Shown in pieces: positions 33,401 to 45,080 of a DNA stretch of 64,000 bases. The notes under the pieces are model-generated. The model had not been told where the DNA came from. It ran no database searches and saw only the letters and a list, made by a program, of their open reading frames with translations. The position numbers and the translations under genes were made by a program. The stretch's first letter is position 1; each line of letters begins with the position of its first letter. The DNA is from Taudactylus pleione (lineage: Eukaryota; Chordata; Amphibia; Anura; Myobatrachidae), in contig JAUIMM010000887.1 of the NCBI GenBank assembly GCA_031769625.1, forward strand, positions 526,001 to 590,000, read 5' to 3'.

Positions 33401-34096
33401 AAATAATCAATTACAGTCCATTCCTGGATACATAAGCTCTTAGCACCAACAATTTTTGCTTCTACCTATGCTAAGTTTCTTCATATCTGTCAGTCTTAAT
33501 AGTGACATGGATATCCTTTCAATCTACCATCCTGATTAGTAACTGTACCCCTATCTGAGCCGATAAGATGTCCTTTCTAATTTGGTCACTAGAATATCGA
33601 TATTCCCTCACCACCACTAATACTGTCTCACTTTATTTTGATCACCCATCACTAATCACCTTTGCTTTACATTTGGTTTTTATTCAAGTTTTTATGTAAT
33701 GTATACATCATTTATCATACTACACTAGTCACTTACACTAATATTCCCTCACTTATGCATCAACACTTACACTGATAATAATATTATTTCATGCATATTA
33801 ATTTTTAACGGTCACTTTTTTAGATATTATGTTTATTTTTATCATGATACAAATTATGGTTTTATTATGAATATGATTGGCACTAATATTATTACTGTTG
33901 TCACTCATTATTATTTATGATATTATGGGTATGGTGTAAATTATTTATATATCACATTCCTCTATTAAGTTTTGAGAGACAGTATTTTGATTCATTAGGG
34001 GATATATCACTGTTATTGATACTTTAATATTTATTCTTGAAATATTCTTTTGTTTTTTTTATATTAAATTTGTGTATCTATACTCATATATTTTTT

Positions 34097-34134
<38 letters not shown>

Positions 34135-34566
34135 ATAATATATTTTAAATATATATGTTTAGCCATTTGCACCGGTCGGTGATTTCCTGACTACTGTGGG
34201 GTGGAGAGACAAAAGCTGCAGGATACATCCGATGTGGGAGCCTATAACTGCGATCTAAGGATTGTTTTCCTATATGCTTAATATACAAGTATACTTACGG
34301 TATGCGCATATTATTATTCATATACGTAATTCACGGTGTAACTAATTACTACACTATCAGACGCTTGTCCTTGTCCCCCTTTTTTCCCCGAGATTTATCC
34401 GACTCACCAATCGGCTTTTTCAAGGATTAAGCAGCTTCCTGTTTGCAAAAAGGAGTATAGTGTGACTTAATATAAGAATGAGGAAAGAAACTTCCTTAAT
34501 AGTACTATCTTCCTGTGTAATTGAACAACTTTAGGGGCAGCACCACAGTTCTATTCTATTTATTGC

Positions 34567-34572
<6 letters not shown>
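33401..34572 (+). mobile_element. Penelope-like element 3: AT-rich tail and terminal region
   Basis: Non-coding and AT-rich, with a TA tract at 34099-34131. The stretch from 34150 (TAATTACTACACTATCAGACG near 34345, GGCAGCACCACAGTTCTATT near 34538) matches in reverse the terminal region at 45785-46480. A degenerate hammerhead-like block lies on the minus strand at 34393-34436 (CCTTGAAAAAGCCGATTGG). Confidence 0.5.

Positions 34573-34662
<90 letters not shown>
34573..34662. repeat. (TG)n microsatellite
   Basis: About 45 TG repeats, uninterrupted. Confidence 0.97.
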
Positions 34663-34664
<2 letters not shown>

Positions 34665-35203
34665 TTTTTTTTCTCATTTACATATTTTTTTAATTATTCT
34701 TATATATAGATAGTGGGCTGATCATATGGCACAATATTGATATTTATAGTTTATGGTGCACCAATCACATAATATTTTCACACTGATATATATATTATCC
34801 TAATAAACCCTCCCTTTTTCATATATTTTTGGTACAACACATTGGCAGTCATATGTTACTGTTCTGACTAATATATGCACCATTTGCACAATTTCTTGGT
34901 GTTTGTATGTGCAAGGATATATTATATATCTAACAAGGGATTATCCGCATTTAATTATATTTAGTAATTTTTTAAACCATACGTATTAAATACCTCAGTT
35001 ACTACACTTATTTGAGCATAGCTAGCATAAGGACACAGGATTTACAACCAGATTGAACGCTATCTTATTTATTCATTCTCAGCAGAATTCTCATGTTTAT
35101 TATTAGCGGCGTTACTGGCAGAATTAGGAATTTCAAGAAATCACATTTGCAAATGTCTTTGGTGTGAATTTGGTGTGAATTTTACTTTATGCTCACTAAT
35201 TAT

Positions 35204-35426
35204 TAGAGATGTGCGGTTCGGTTCTTCAGAAATCCGAGTCCACACGAATTTCGTGAATCTGGGTAAATCCAAGTCACGCTTCTGATCTTTTTGCGGTTCG
35301 GAATTCGAATTTTAAATCCGAATTTCGGGGTTTTGGATTGCATAAATTACATGATTTTAGCTGTTTTTAAAACTTTGTATCTAGATACAGATCAAACCAA
35401 ACCACAGGGGTCAGCGCACATCCCTA
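35204..35426. mobile_element. Non-autonomous hAT, TSD CTAATTAT
   Basis: The ends are TAGAGATGTGCGGTTCGG and GCGCACATCCCTA, 223 bp, flanked by perfect CTAATTAT (35196-35203 and 35427-35434). The interior has GAATTCGAATT and CGAATTTCGGGG. The ends resemble the TAGGGGTGTGC termini of the large hAT copies, so it may be a distant non-autonomous relative. Confidence 0.93.
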
Positions 35427-35549
35427 CTAATTATATATGGACAATATGCATGCATATTAGGACTCTCAACTAAGAAAATGCCTTACAAATGTAAGATATG
35501 TAATGGGATTTTACTCAGACATACGGCTCATACACAGTGCCTCTAGCTT

Positions 35550-35960
35550 CCTTGATAAAGCCCCCGGTGGAACTCGCGTTGGCCATCTGTGGGGGTACCT
35601 AAGTGCGCACTTTGGACCCCCTCACCACGAACTCTAACCTAAGGGAGAACCGGTACAAGTAACCTATTCTCACTGCTCTCTCATTAGTCTGTCTGCCACC
35701 TGACTCCCTGCGCTGCTCAGTGCATCAGGGATATCACTGTGTCCAGGCACTAACAGCAGAAGCAGTCTATCCTGTTTTCGCTGTGCCATTGTTAGGGACT
35801 CTCATTGCTCGTCCTATACTTAGTAAGACGAGAAACAGTAGATCCCTGTCATGTCACTGCACAGACTCTAATTTTCCTTTCTATTTAGATACAAGGGTTT
35901 TCATTTATAAAAAGGGATGTCTCCAACTACCACATATCCATTGTGATGTTTCTGGGACTA
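35550..35960 (+). mobile_element. Penelope-like terminal region and leader
   Basis: CCTTGATAAAGCCCCCGGTG, then GAACTCGCGTTGGCC (35551-35585), is a degenerate hammerhead-like block (box I CTTGATA, box II GAAC). It is followed by a leader of about 250 bp that reappears inverted at 31432-31603. The weak frame SRDTRVFIYKKGCLQLPHIH near 35890 could start an ORF. No RT is attached on this side. Confidence 0.5.
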
Positions 35961-36067
35961 GTTCTTGGTGAATAGCATTTTTAGAATTAAATGTTGTTTC
36001 ACAACTATCATTCTATTATGTAATTTTCTTTATTTTGCCATTCTTGTCACCCATAAAGGTACACAAA

Positions 36068-36616
36068 GGGCCTGATTCAGAACCAGTCGCAAGCGCTGAG
36101 CGCTCGCAACCGGGTCGATGTTTGCCCACTGGGCTTTCGCACGACGGAGCCGGCTCTGTCGTGCGCATGCGCGAGACCCGGCTAGCGATGGGTGCTCCGT
36201 TGCTCCAGGTCTCGCACCAAAGGGGGCGAGCTGTCAATGGAGAGTGACAGCTCGCCCCGTTTGGTGGGCGGGCCGGGGGGGTGGCCGGCCAAATGGAGGC
36301 GTTCCCAACGGAACGCTTGCCGTTTGGGGGCGGCCCCACTGACATCACCAGTGATGTCAGTGGGAGAGCTTCCGGCTCTGTTACAGCCGAAAGCTCTCTG
36401 GGGCTTGCGGCCACGAGACCCTTCCACAAGGGTCTCATTGCAAGCCCGATGGTCGCGATGGTCTTGACCATCGTGACCATCAACCTGGCCGCTAGCTATA
36501 GCTGTGGGTGGTCACCCACAGCTATGCGAGCGGCCAGGAGGCCACTCCAAAAGAAAAAAAAATGCCCTGATTCAGAGCGAGCGCTCTTTCAGAGCGTCCG
36601 GCTCTGAATCAGGCCC
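36068..36616. mobile_element. GC-rich MITE, GGGCCTGATTCAG family, TSD AAA
   Basis: The ends are GGGCCTGATTCAGAACC and GGCTCTGAATCAGGCCC, 549 bp, with AAA on both sides (36065-36067 and 36617-36619). It is far more GC-rich than its surroundings and holds nested inverted repeats: TGACATCACCAGTGATGTCA, GCTGTGGGTGGTCACCCACAGC-type and GGTCGCGATGGTCTTGACC. ORFs across it are chance products of its composition. Confidence 0.92.
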
Positions 36617-36789
36617 AAAGTTCTGTTATATGTTTTCACTTGTATGTTTATTTATTGGATCTCACTTTTTATGCTCATCAGATGTTTACATATTTATGAA
36701 TTGATATAAAACAGGAAATTGTATGTCTAGTATGTGTATAATCAGGTAGTGACTATGGGGAACAAATCTCTGAGGTCATTTTTATTAAG

Positions 36790-37329
36790 ATGTATAATAT
36801 AACACAATGGCTGAGCATCATTGATAATAATGTTGTAGGACTCTAACATTTGTGATTATTCCCTATATCTGTTCTCTGCTCATACAGGGATGATTGGGGA
36901 TATCCATCTGAATATTGCTTCATTCAGTGTCACTATATGAACGACTCGTGACTAATTCACATGTACATTGTGTGTGGCTGAATAGCCTTGATAACACTGT
37001 TTTAGGACTCTAACATTTGTGTTTACTCTCTATATATGTCCCCTGATCATACAGGGCCAAGTGGGGATATCTATCTGGATATTGCTTAATTCAGTGCCAA
37101 CATATGAATGACTCACGAAGTTGTGATTATTTACATGTACATTGTGTGTGGATGAGCATCTGTGATAATACCGTTTTAGGACTCAAACAGTTGTGTTTAC
37201 TCCATATATTTGTCCTATGTTCATACAGGGACAATTGGGGATATCTAATTGAATTCTGCTCAAAACAGTGCCACCATATGATTGACTAATGAATTTGTGA
37301 TTATTTTCATGTATATTGGGTGTTTTTGG
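36790..37329. repeat. ~170-bp satellite, three-plus units
   Basis: CATACAGGG(A/G)(T/C)(G/A)A recurs near 36880, 37050 and 37222, and AGGACTC(T/A)AACA near 36837, 37004 and 37177, a 167-173 bp period. The hAT element at 37330 begins where the next unit would continue (ATGTATATTGGGTG). Confidence 0.85.
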
Positions 37330-37964
37330 TAGGGGTGTGCACCGGCCACTTTTCGTGTTTTGTGTTTTGGTTTTGGATCTGGATCTTTCTTCGTGTTTTG
37401 GATCTGGATTGGTTTTGCCAAAACCACCCTTCCGTGTTTTGGGTTCTGGGTTTTGTGTTTTGGATCTGTATTTTTTTGAAAAAAAGCATAAAAACAGCTA
37501 AAATCACAGAATTTGTAGGTTTTTCTGCTCCTATGCTATTATTAACCTCAATAACCTTAATTTCCACTCATTTCCAGTCTATTCTGAACACCTCACACCT
37601 CACAATAGTGTTTTTATGTACAAAAGGTTGCACCGAGGTAGCTGGATGACTATACTAAGCGACACGAGTGGGCGGCACAAACACGTGACCCATCTAGGCG
37701 TGATACTGCAGTGGCAGACAGGATGGCAGTTTGAAAAACTAGGCCCCAAACTGTACATAATGCAAAGAAAAAAAAGAGGTGCAAGATGGAATTGTCCTTG
37801 GGCCCTCCCACCCACCCTTATGTTGTATAAACAGGACATGCACACTTTAACAAAGCAATCATTTCAGCGCCAGGGTCTGCCACACAACTGTGGCTGAAAT
37901 GATTGGTTCGTTTGGGCCCCCACAAAACAAGCTGGCAATTAATGTGTCCCTGCACAAACTGGCT

Positions 37965-40900
37965 CTACGGAGGCAAGATGTCATCCTCATCCTCCTCATC
38001 CACCGATTCCTCACCCTCTTCAGTGTGTACATCCTCATCCTCACAAAGTATTAACTCGTCCCCACTTGAATCCACCACCACAGGTCCCTCTGTACGTTCT
38101 GGAGGCTGGTCTCCCTGGAAGAGCTGATAATTCATTTTGATGAACATCATCTTCTCCACATTCTGTGGAAGCAACCTCCTACGCCTTTCGCTGACAAGGT
38201 TCCCGGCTGCACTAAACACTCTTTCGGAGTACACACTGGAGGGGGGGCAACTCAGGTAAAATAGAGCCAGTTTGTACAGGGGCCTCCAAATTGCCTCTTT
38301 TTCCTGCCAGTACAGGTATGGACTGTCTGACATGCCTACTTGGATGCTGTCACCGATGTAATCCTCCACCATTCTGTCAATGGTGACAGTATCATATGCA
38401 GTGACAGTAGACATGTCAGAAATTGTTGCCAGGTCCTTCAGTCCGGACCAGATGTCCAAACTTGGTCCTGCCTGCCCTGCATCACCGCCAGCGGGTTGCT
38501 TAGGATACCTAAGTTTTTTCCTGGCAGCCCCAGTTGCGGGAGAAAATGAAGGAGCTGTTGACGTGTCACGTTCCGCTTCAACTGACAGTGTATTCACCAG
38601 CAGGTCTTTGCACCTCTGCAGGCTTGTGTCGGCCGGAAAGAGACACCACATAGGCTTTAAACCTAGGATCGAGCACGGTGGCCAAAATGTAGTGGTCTGA
38701 TTTAAACAGATTGACCACCCTGGAATCCTGGCAAAGCGAATGAAGGTCTTCATCCACAAGTCCCACATGCCGAGCGGAATCGCTCCGTCTTAGCTCCTCC
38801 TTCACTTTCTCCAGCTGCTTCTGCAAAAGCCTGATGAGGGGAATGACCTGACTCAAGCTGGCAGTGTCTGAACTGACTTCACGTGTGGCAAGTTCGAAGG
38901 GCTGGAGAACCTTGCACAACACGGAAATCATTCTCCACTGCGCTTGAGTCAGGTGCATACCCCCTCCTTTGCCTATGTCATAGGTGGATGTATAGGCTTG
39001 AATGGCCTTTTGCTGCTCCTCCATCCTCTGAAGCATATAGAGGGTTGAGTTCCACCGCGTCACAACCTCTTGCTTCAGGTGATGGCGGGGCAGGTTCAAG
39101 AGTGTTTGCTGGCGCTCCAGTCTTCGGCATGCAGTCGCTGAATGGCGAAAGTGGCCAGAAATTTTTCGGGGCACCCAAAGCGTCTCCTGCATGCCCCTGT
39201 TGCTTTTCAGAAAATTCTGCACCACCAAGTTTATTGTGTGAGCAAAACATGGGACGTGCTGGAATTTGCCCAGATGTAATGCCCGCACAATATTGGTGGC
39301 GTTGTCAGATATCACAAATCCCCAGGAGAGTCTAAGTGGGGTAAGCCACTGGGCGATGATTTCCCTCAGTTTCTCTAAGAGGTTGTCGGCGGTGTGCCTC
39401 TTACTGAAACCGGTGATACACAGCGTAGCCTGCCTTGGAACGAGCTGGCGTTTCTGAGATGCTGCGACTGGTGACGCTGCTGCTGTTGCTGCGTAAGGTG
39501 ATACATCTACCCAGTGGGCTGTCACAGTCATATAGTCCTTAGTCTGCCCTGTTCCACTTGTCCACATGTCCGTGGTTAAGTGGACATTGGGTACAACCGC
39601 ATTTTTCAGGACACTGAGGACACTTTTTCTGACGTTTCTGTACAGTCTCTGTATCGCCTGCCTAGTGAAGTGGAATCTAGACGGGATTTGGAACCGGGGA
39701 CACACTACCTCCAGCAATTGTCTAAATCCCACTGCACTAATGGCGGATACCGGATGCACGTCTAACACCAACATAGCAGTCAAGGCCTCAGTTATATGTT
39801 TTGCTTCAGGATGACTGCTGTCGTACTTCATCCTCCTCGCTAAGGACTGTTGGAGGGTCAATTGTTTAGTAAAAGTAGTGGTGTTCCTACTTCCTCTCTG
39901 GGATGATGAACGACTCCCAGCAGCAGCAACAGCAGCAGCGGCAGCAGTAGGCATAGCAATGCAGGATCCTCCGGAGGAATCCGGGATAGGAGAGTCAGTC
40001 ATGCCAGTGACATGGCCTGCAGGACTACTTCTGATCCTGACTAAGGAGGAAATTGACGAGGAGGGAGTTGACGGTGTGGTTTGCAGGCGCTTGGATACAA
40101 CAGGACAACGGGATTTAGGTGTCCCTGGACTGCTTACGGTCTTAGCCAAAGTTTCTGAACTTGACAGTAACTTATTATGAACGCGCTACAGGTGCCGTAT
40201 AAGGGAGGATGTTCCTAGGTGGTTAACGTCCCTACCCCTACTTATTCCACCTTTACATATGGTACATATGGCAAGACAGTTGTTGTCCGGATTTGGATAG
40301 AAATATGTCCAGACCAAAGAGGTGGAATGTTTGGTCTTCTGCCCAGGCATGACCGTGATGGGCTTTTTCATCCCACGGACAACAACTGTCTCCCCCGGAG
40401 CCTGATTTAAACAAACCACATCACCATCAGAATCCTCCTCGCCAACTTCCTCCTCAGCGCCAGCTACACCAGTATCCTCATCCTGTTGTACTTCAACAGT
40501 GACATCTTCAATTTGCATATCAGCAAGTGGACTGTGGGTGCTCCTTTCAGCACTTGCAGGGGGCGTGCAAATGGTGGAAAGAGCCACCTCTTCCCGTCCA
40601 GTGCTGGGAAGGTCAGGCATCGCAACCACCACCACACTTGGACTCTCCTTGGGGATTTGTGATATCTTCTTAGAAAGCACAGTTCTTCGCTGTGCTTTTG
40701 CCAGCTTAACTCTTTTGATTTTTTTAGTGGGAGGAAGGCTTCCATCGTCATGTGAAGCTGAACCACTAGTCATAAACATACTAGGGATCGACCTTAGCCG
40801 TTCCTTGCCACTCCGTGTCCTAAATGGCATATTGGCAAGTTTACGTTTCTCTTCAGCTGATTTAAATGTTTTTTTCAAGGTCATTTTCCTGAACTTTGTC

Positions 40901-41073
40901 ATTTGGGATTGTATGTGCCCTCTATTATGACATTGGGCATCGCCCTTGACAGACGACGTTGATGGCATTTTATCATCTATGTCATGACTAGTGGCAGCAG
41001 CTTCAGCAATAGGAGGAAGTGGTTCTTGATCTTTCTCTATTTTATTTTTATCGGAGAAAGTTTGGTCCTCCAT
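37965..41073 (-). pseudogene. hAT transposase with BED finger, two lesions
   Basis: Begins MEDQTFSDKNKIEKDQEPLP. Residues 1-230 are low-complexity with a basic tract (KKIKRVKLAKAQRRT), probably nuclear import. A BED zinc finger follows at about 255-296: W-x-Y-F-x-P, C-x2-C (CTICKG) and H-x-GTSSLIRH. Directly after RHL a TAG stop (40186-40188) breaks the frame; the same frame continues through 40149-38578. The core shows TTDMWTSGTGQTKDY (first catalytic Asp), CFAHTINLVV (CxxH) and RWNSTLYMLQRM. A one-base shift near 38640 moves to the frame ending at 37965, which holds the dimerisation region LALFYLSCPPSSVYSERVFS and AAGNLVSERRRR. Apart from these two changes the protein looks whole (roughly 1,000 residues), so the copy is recent. 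I see no reason to consider it a domesticated host gene. Confidence 0.93.
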
Positions 41074-41094
41074 TTATGTTATATCGATTTGATA

Positions 41095-42565
41095 TATACG
41101 TGCGGCTAAACACAGAAAATATTTTTTTATTTTTGCTGGAGAGTAGTGCACTTTGTGGGTTACACCAGCCTTTAAGAAATGAGCCAGCCGGCTCTTTACT
41201 TATGGGACACAGGCGCACGCTTGGCGCTGCTCCTTTGTTGATGCACGTGCGGCTACTGCGCACACAATTCACAAACACAGAAAATATATTTTTTTTTTGG
41301 TTTGGAGTGTATTTTGGGGGTTACAGCACCCTTTAACGGTCAAGCCAGCCGGCCCTTTACTTATGACACAGGCGCACGCTTGGCACTACTTTGTTGATGC
41401 ACGTGCGGCTACTGCGCACACAATTCACAAACACAGAAAATAATTTTTTTTTAGGTTTGGACTGGAGTGTACTTTGGGGGTTACAGCACCCTTTAACGGT
41501 CAAGCAAGCCGGCCCTTTACTTATGACACAGGCGCACGCTTGGCACTACTTTATTGATGCACGTGCGGCTACTGCGCACACAATTCACAAACACCGAAAA
41601 TATATATTTTTTTGGTTTGGAGTGTGCTTTGGGGGTTACAGCACCCTTTAACAGTCAAGCCAGCCGACCCTTTACTTATGACACAGGCGCACGCTTGGCA
41701 CTACTTTGTTGATGCACGTGCGGCTACTGCGCACACAATTCACAAACACAGAAAATAATTTTTTTTTTGGTTTGGACTGGAGTGTACTTTGGGGGTTACA
41801 GCACCCTTTAACGGTCAAGCCAGCCAGCCCTTTACTTATGACACAGGCGCACGCTTGGCACTACTTTGTTGATGCACGTGCAGCTACTGCGCACACAATT
41901 CACAAACACAGATATTAATTTTTTTTTTGGTTTGGACTGGAGTGTACTTTGGGGGTTACAGCACCCTTTAACGGTCAAGCCAGCCGGCCCTTTACTTATG
42001 ACACAGGCGCACGCTTGGCAATACTTTGTTGATGCACGTGCGGCTACTGCGCACACAATTCACAAACACAGAAAATAATTTTTTTTTTGTTTGGACTGGA
42101 GTGTACTTTGGGGGTTACAGCACCCTTTAACGGTCAAGCCAGCAGGCCCTTTACTTATGACACAGGCGCACGCTTGGCACTACTTTGTTGATGCACGTGC
42201 GGCTACTGCGCACACAATTCACAAACACAGAAAATAATTTTTTTTTTGGTTTGGACTGGAGTGTACTTTTGGGGTTACAGCACCCTTTAACGGTCAAGCC
42301 AGCCAGCCCTTTACTTATGACACAGGCGCACGCTTGGCACTACTTTGTTGATGCACGTGCGGCTACTCCGCACACAATTCACAAACACAGAAAATAATTT
42401 TTTTTTTGGTTTGGAGTGGACTGGAGTGTACTTTGGGGGTTACAGCACCCTTTAACAGTCAAGCCAGCTGGCCCTTTACTTATGACACAGGCGCACGCTT
42501 GGCACTACTTTGTTGATGCATGTGCGGCTACTGCGCACACAATTCACAAACACAGAAAATATATT
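41095..42565. repeat. Leader tandem array of hAT copy 2, 155-165-bp units
   Basis: ATGCACGTGCGGCTACTGCG recurs at 41241, 41397, 41557, 41712, 41872, 42032, 42191, 42351 and 42516 (with changes), a spacing of 155-165 bp. Small length differences come mainly from T-runs and the GGTTTGGACTGGAGTG segment. Nine units against about ten in copy 1 and seven in copy 3. Confidence 0.93.
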
Positions 42566-42913
42566 ATTTTTTTAGCGCTTGGGGGGAGCACCCCTGATGG
42601 ACAGAGCACCCCCTGGACAACACTACAGCACCCCTTTAGGACTGGGACACTGCACAGGACTTTGGAGTGGACACAGCCCCTATGGAGAACTGACTGCACA
42701 ACACAGTCCAGCCAGCCCCTATGGACTTTGAAGTAGTGGACACAGCCCCTATTAACAACAGCAGCACAGCACAACACAGCCAGCCCCTATGGACTTTGAA
42801 GTAGTGGACAACAGCAGCACTACACTACACTACACAGCCCAGCCAGCCCTAACTCCCACCCTCCCTCTTCACTGTCCACAGCCGAGTGAGAAAATGGCGC
42901 CGACGCGGGTACC

Positions 42914-42920
42914 TTATATA
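42914..42920 (-). promoter_or_regulatory. TATA-like box, hAT copy 2
   Basis: TATATAA on the minus strand in the context GGATCC-TATATAA-GGTACCCGCG, about 160 bp inside the 5' terminus. The start codon is about 1.85 kb downstream, so the leader array would be transcribed. Confidence 0.55.
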
Positions 42921-43207
42921 GGATCCAAAACCCGCGAGACTCGGAAGGCGGGATGATGAAGTTTTGCCTCAATTTCAGATCCGAGTCAGGCGGGAAAAGT
43001 CGAGCCTGACTTGGATCGGACTCGGATCAGGGGGGCTCGGGGGGGTTCGGATTTAAGAAATCCGAACCCGCTCACCCCTAGTTTTTGGTCATGTACTCAT
43101 GCAATGAATATTGTCAACAGGAATTTTAGTTTTCCATTACGTTATCAATTGTATATTGTGCACATATATAAAGTACACTAATCTGACTTATCAGCCACTG
43201 CTGTAAT

Positions 43208-44110
43208 CAGTGGAGGTTCTAAATTTTTGGGGCCCTGAAGCTTGAACTGTTATGGGGCTCCTTTTCAACCAGCAACAATTGGGTAACATCCAACAAGATC
43301 CAAAGGGCCTTGCTGCCCTTGCAAGGACCTTGAGGCTTAAATGGCGGAGTTGTAAAATCCCACAAGAAAGAGAGACTGCAGATAGATAGATGTAGAAACC
43401 CCCAGTGAGTAAGAGACTGTAGATAGTTGTAGAAACCCCCCAGAGACTGAGAAACTGCAGATAGATAGAGAGATAGATAGATAGATGTAGATACCCCCCA
43501 GAGAGTGATAGACTGTAGATAGATGTAAAAACCCTCCAGAGAGTGAAAGACTGTAGTCAGACAGATAGATGTAGGATCCCCCCAGAGAGTGAGAGATTGT
43601 AGATTGATAGATGTAGAAACCCCCCAGAGTGAGAGACTGCAGATAGATAGATAGATAGATAGATGTAGAAACCCCCTAGAGAGTGAGAGACTATAGATAG
43701 AGAGATGTAGAAATCCCCCCAGAGAGTAAGAGACTGTAAATTGATAGATGTAGAAACCCCCCAGAGAGTGAGTGACTCTAGATAGATAGATATAGAAACC
43801 TCCAGAGAGTGAGAGACTGTAGATAGACAGATAGATAGATAGAAACCCCTTTAGAGAGAGACTGTAGATAGATAGATGTAGAAACCCCCAGAGTGAGAGA
43901 CTGTAGATATATAAATAAATGTAGAAACCCCCAGAGAGAGAGACTGTAGATATATAGATGTAGAAATCCCCCAGAGAGTGAGAGACTGTATATAGATAGA
44001 TAGATGTAGAAACCCCCCAGAGAGTGAGGGAGACTAGACAGACAGATATTTAGATGTAAACCCCCCCCCCCCAGAGATATACAGAGCATGTAGATAGATG
44101 TAGAACCCCC

Positions 44111-44143
<33 letters not shown>

Positions 44144-44536
44144 AAATAGATCACATACAAAACCAAAACTTACTCACTTCCTCTGTAGGATCCCAGCTAT
44201 TGATCCTCATGAGTGGGATCTCTGGAATCCCCCTAAGTCAGGTCTTTCCCCCATGCTGCATGCTCCCGCCTCTGAGTTGCATGCCATCCCTCAGTCAACT
44301 CAGCTTTCATATAGAGTGTCTGGGTACTCAGAAAGGGTCAATATTAATCACTTCAGCCCATTGGCTTATAATTATATCACTAAAATAACCTTATTTTAAT
44401 AACACACACTTAAAAAACTCCATTGATTTTAGTGAAAAATTCAGTCATTAAAAAAAAAAAAAATGCTTCAGGGCCCCTCCAGGGTTAGGGGCACTGAAGC
44501 TTAAGATTTATTAGTTTCACAGTAGGTCCGCCTCTG
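43208..44536. mobile_element. Non-autonomous hAT, TSD GCTGTAAT
   Basis: The ends are CAGTGGAGGTTCTAAATTTT and GGTCCGCCTCTG (complement CAGAGGCGGACC), 1329 bp, flanked by perfect GCTGTAAT (43200-43207 and 44537-44544). Inverted subterminal segments GGGGCCCTGAAGCTT and GGCACTGAAGCTTAAG also match. No transposase; the middle is the minisatellite described next. Confidence 0.9.
43365..44143. repeat. GATA-rich minisatellite inside hAT element
   Basis: About 15 irregular units built from GAGAGTGAGAGACTGTAGAT, (AGAT)n and GTAGAAACCCCCCAGA, unit length about 45-60 bp. It ends with a (GA)n run at 44114-44142. The ORF at 43778-44089 on the minus strand is a product of the repeat. Confidence 0.9.
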
Positions 44537-44544
44537 GCTGTAAT

Positions 44545-45040
44545 TATCCCAACAATAAGCTAATCAGGGTGTCATCATTAGATTCCACATAGACACTGCC
44601 TCTAACAGTGAGCAACAATAGTGAGAAACTATTCATCATTGCATATCTCATTGTATATTAATATATTATATTTCTATTTCTTACTTGCATTATGTTCTGT
44701 GATAGTCATTAACCATAACAAATTATTTTCATAAAACCAATAAAAGCTATGTTTTATTCTTGCTTCATTCCCCACCCCCTCATTTCTCACTCCTCCATCC
44801 CTACCCCCTCCTCTTTTCCCATTTGGAGTGTGCCTCAACAAGAAGTTCTGTTCTATTTCTACGTTTTTTCTTATACAAGGCAATCTTATAAGACCTTGGT
44901 TAAAAATTACTATCGCCGTAAATTCAAAATTGCTCCCGTGCGATGCCAGGGCAGATCGCTAGTATATATTTTTGCAACAGTTTGGAACTAAGATTCCCTG
45001 TATTTACAGTTTGAAAAGTAAGTGAGTGCCGAGTTTGTTA
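44545..45040. other. Unassigned DNA
   Basis: No supported gene. The ORF at 44749-44991 has no domain and overlaps low-complexity C/T-rich sequence. Confidence 0.4.
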
Positions 45041-45080
45041 TGATTCTTTTAATATATATGTATATATATATATATATATA

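Larger units (their letters stand above)
37330..43080 (-). mobile_element. Full-length hAT transposon (copy 2), TSD GTTTTTGG
   Basis: A 5751-bp element with ends TAGGGGTGTGCACCGG (left, 3' end) and, on the minus strand, TAGGGGTGAGCGGGTTCGG (right, 5' end). It is flanked by perfect 8-bp copies of GTTTTTGG (37322-37329 and 43081-43088). The order in the minus-strand sense is terminus, GC-rich zone with TATA box, spacer with GGGGCTGTGTCCACTAC repeats, tandem leader array, start codon at 41073, transposase to 37965, then a 3' zone with CGTGTTTTGGATCTGG repeats. The short termini, duplication length, BED finger and C-terminal dimerisation domain all agree on hAT. Confidence 0.96.

Noticed and set aside
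34521..34709. ORF of alternating V and C residues
   Set aside because: Translation of a (TG)n microsatellite.
36016..36607. Overlapping ORFs on both strands in a GC-rich block
   Set aside because: They coincide with a MITE bounded by AAA duplications; low stop density follows from GC content.
37965..41073. Domesticated BED-finger host gene
   Set aside because: The ORF lies inside an element with perfect 8-bp duplications and has an in-frame stop and a frameshift, so it is an ordinary transposase pseudogene.
43778..44089. ORF on the minus strand with SLSLGGF-like repeats
   Set aside because: It arises from the GATA-rich minisatellite inside a hAT element.
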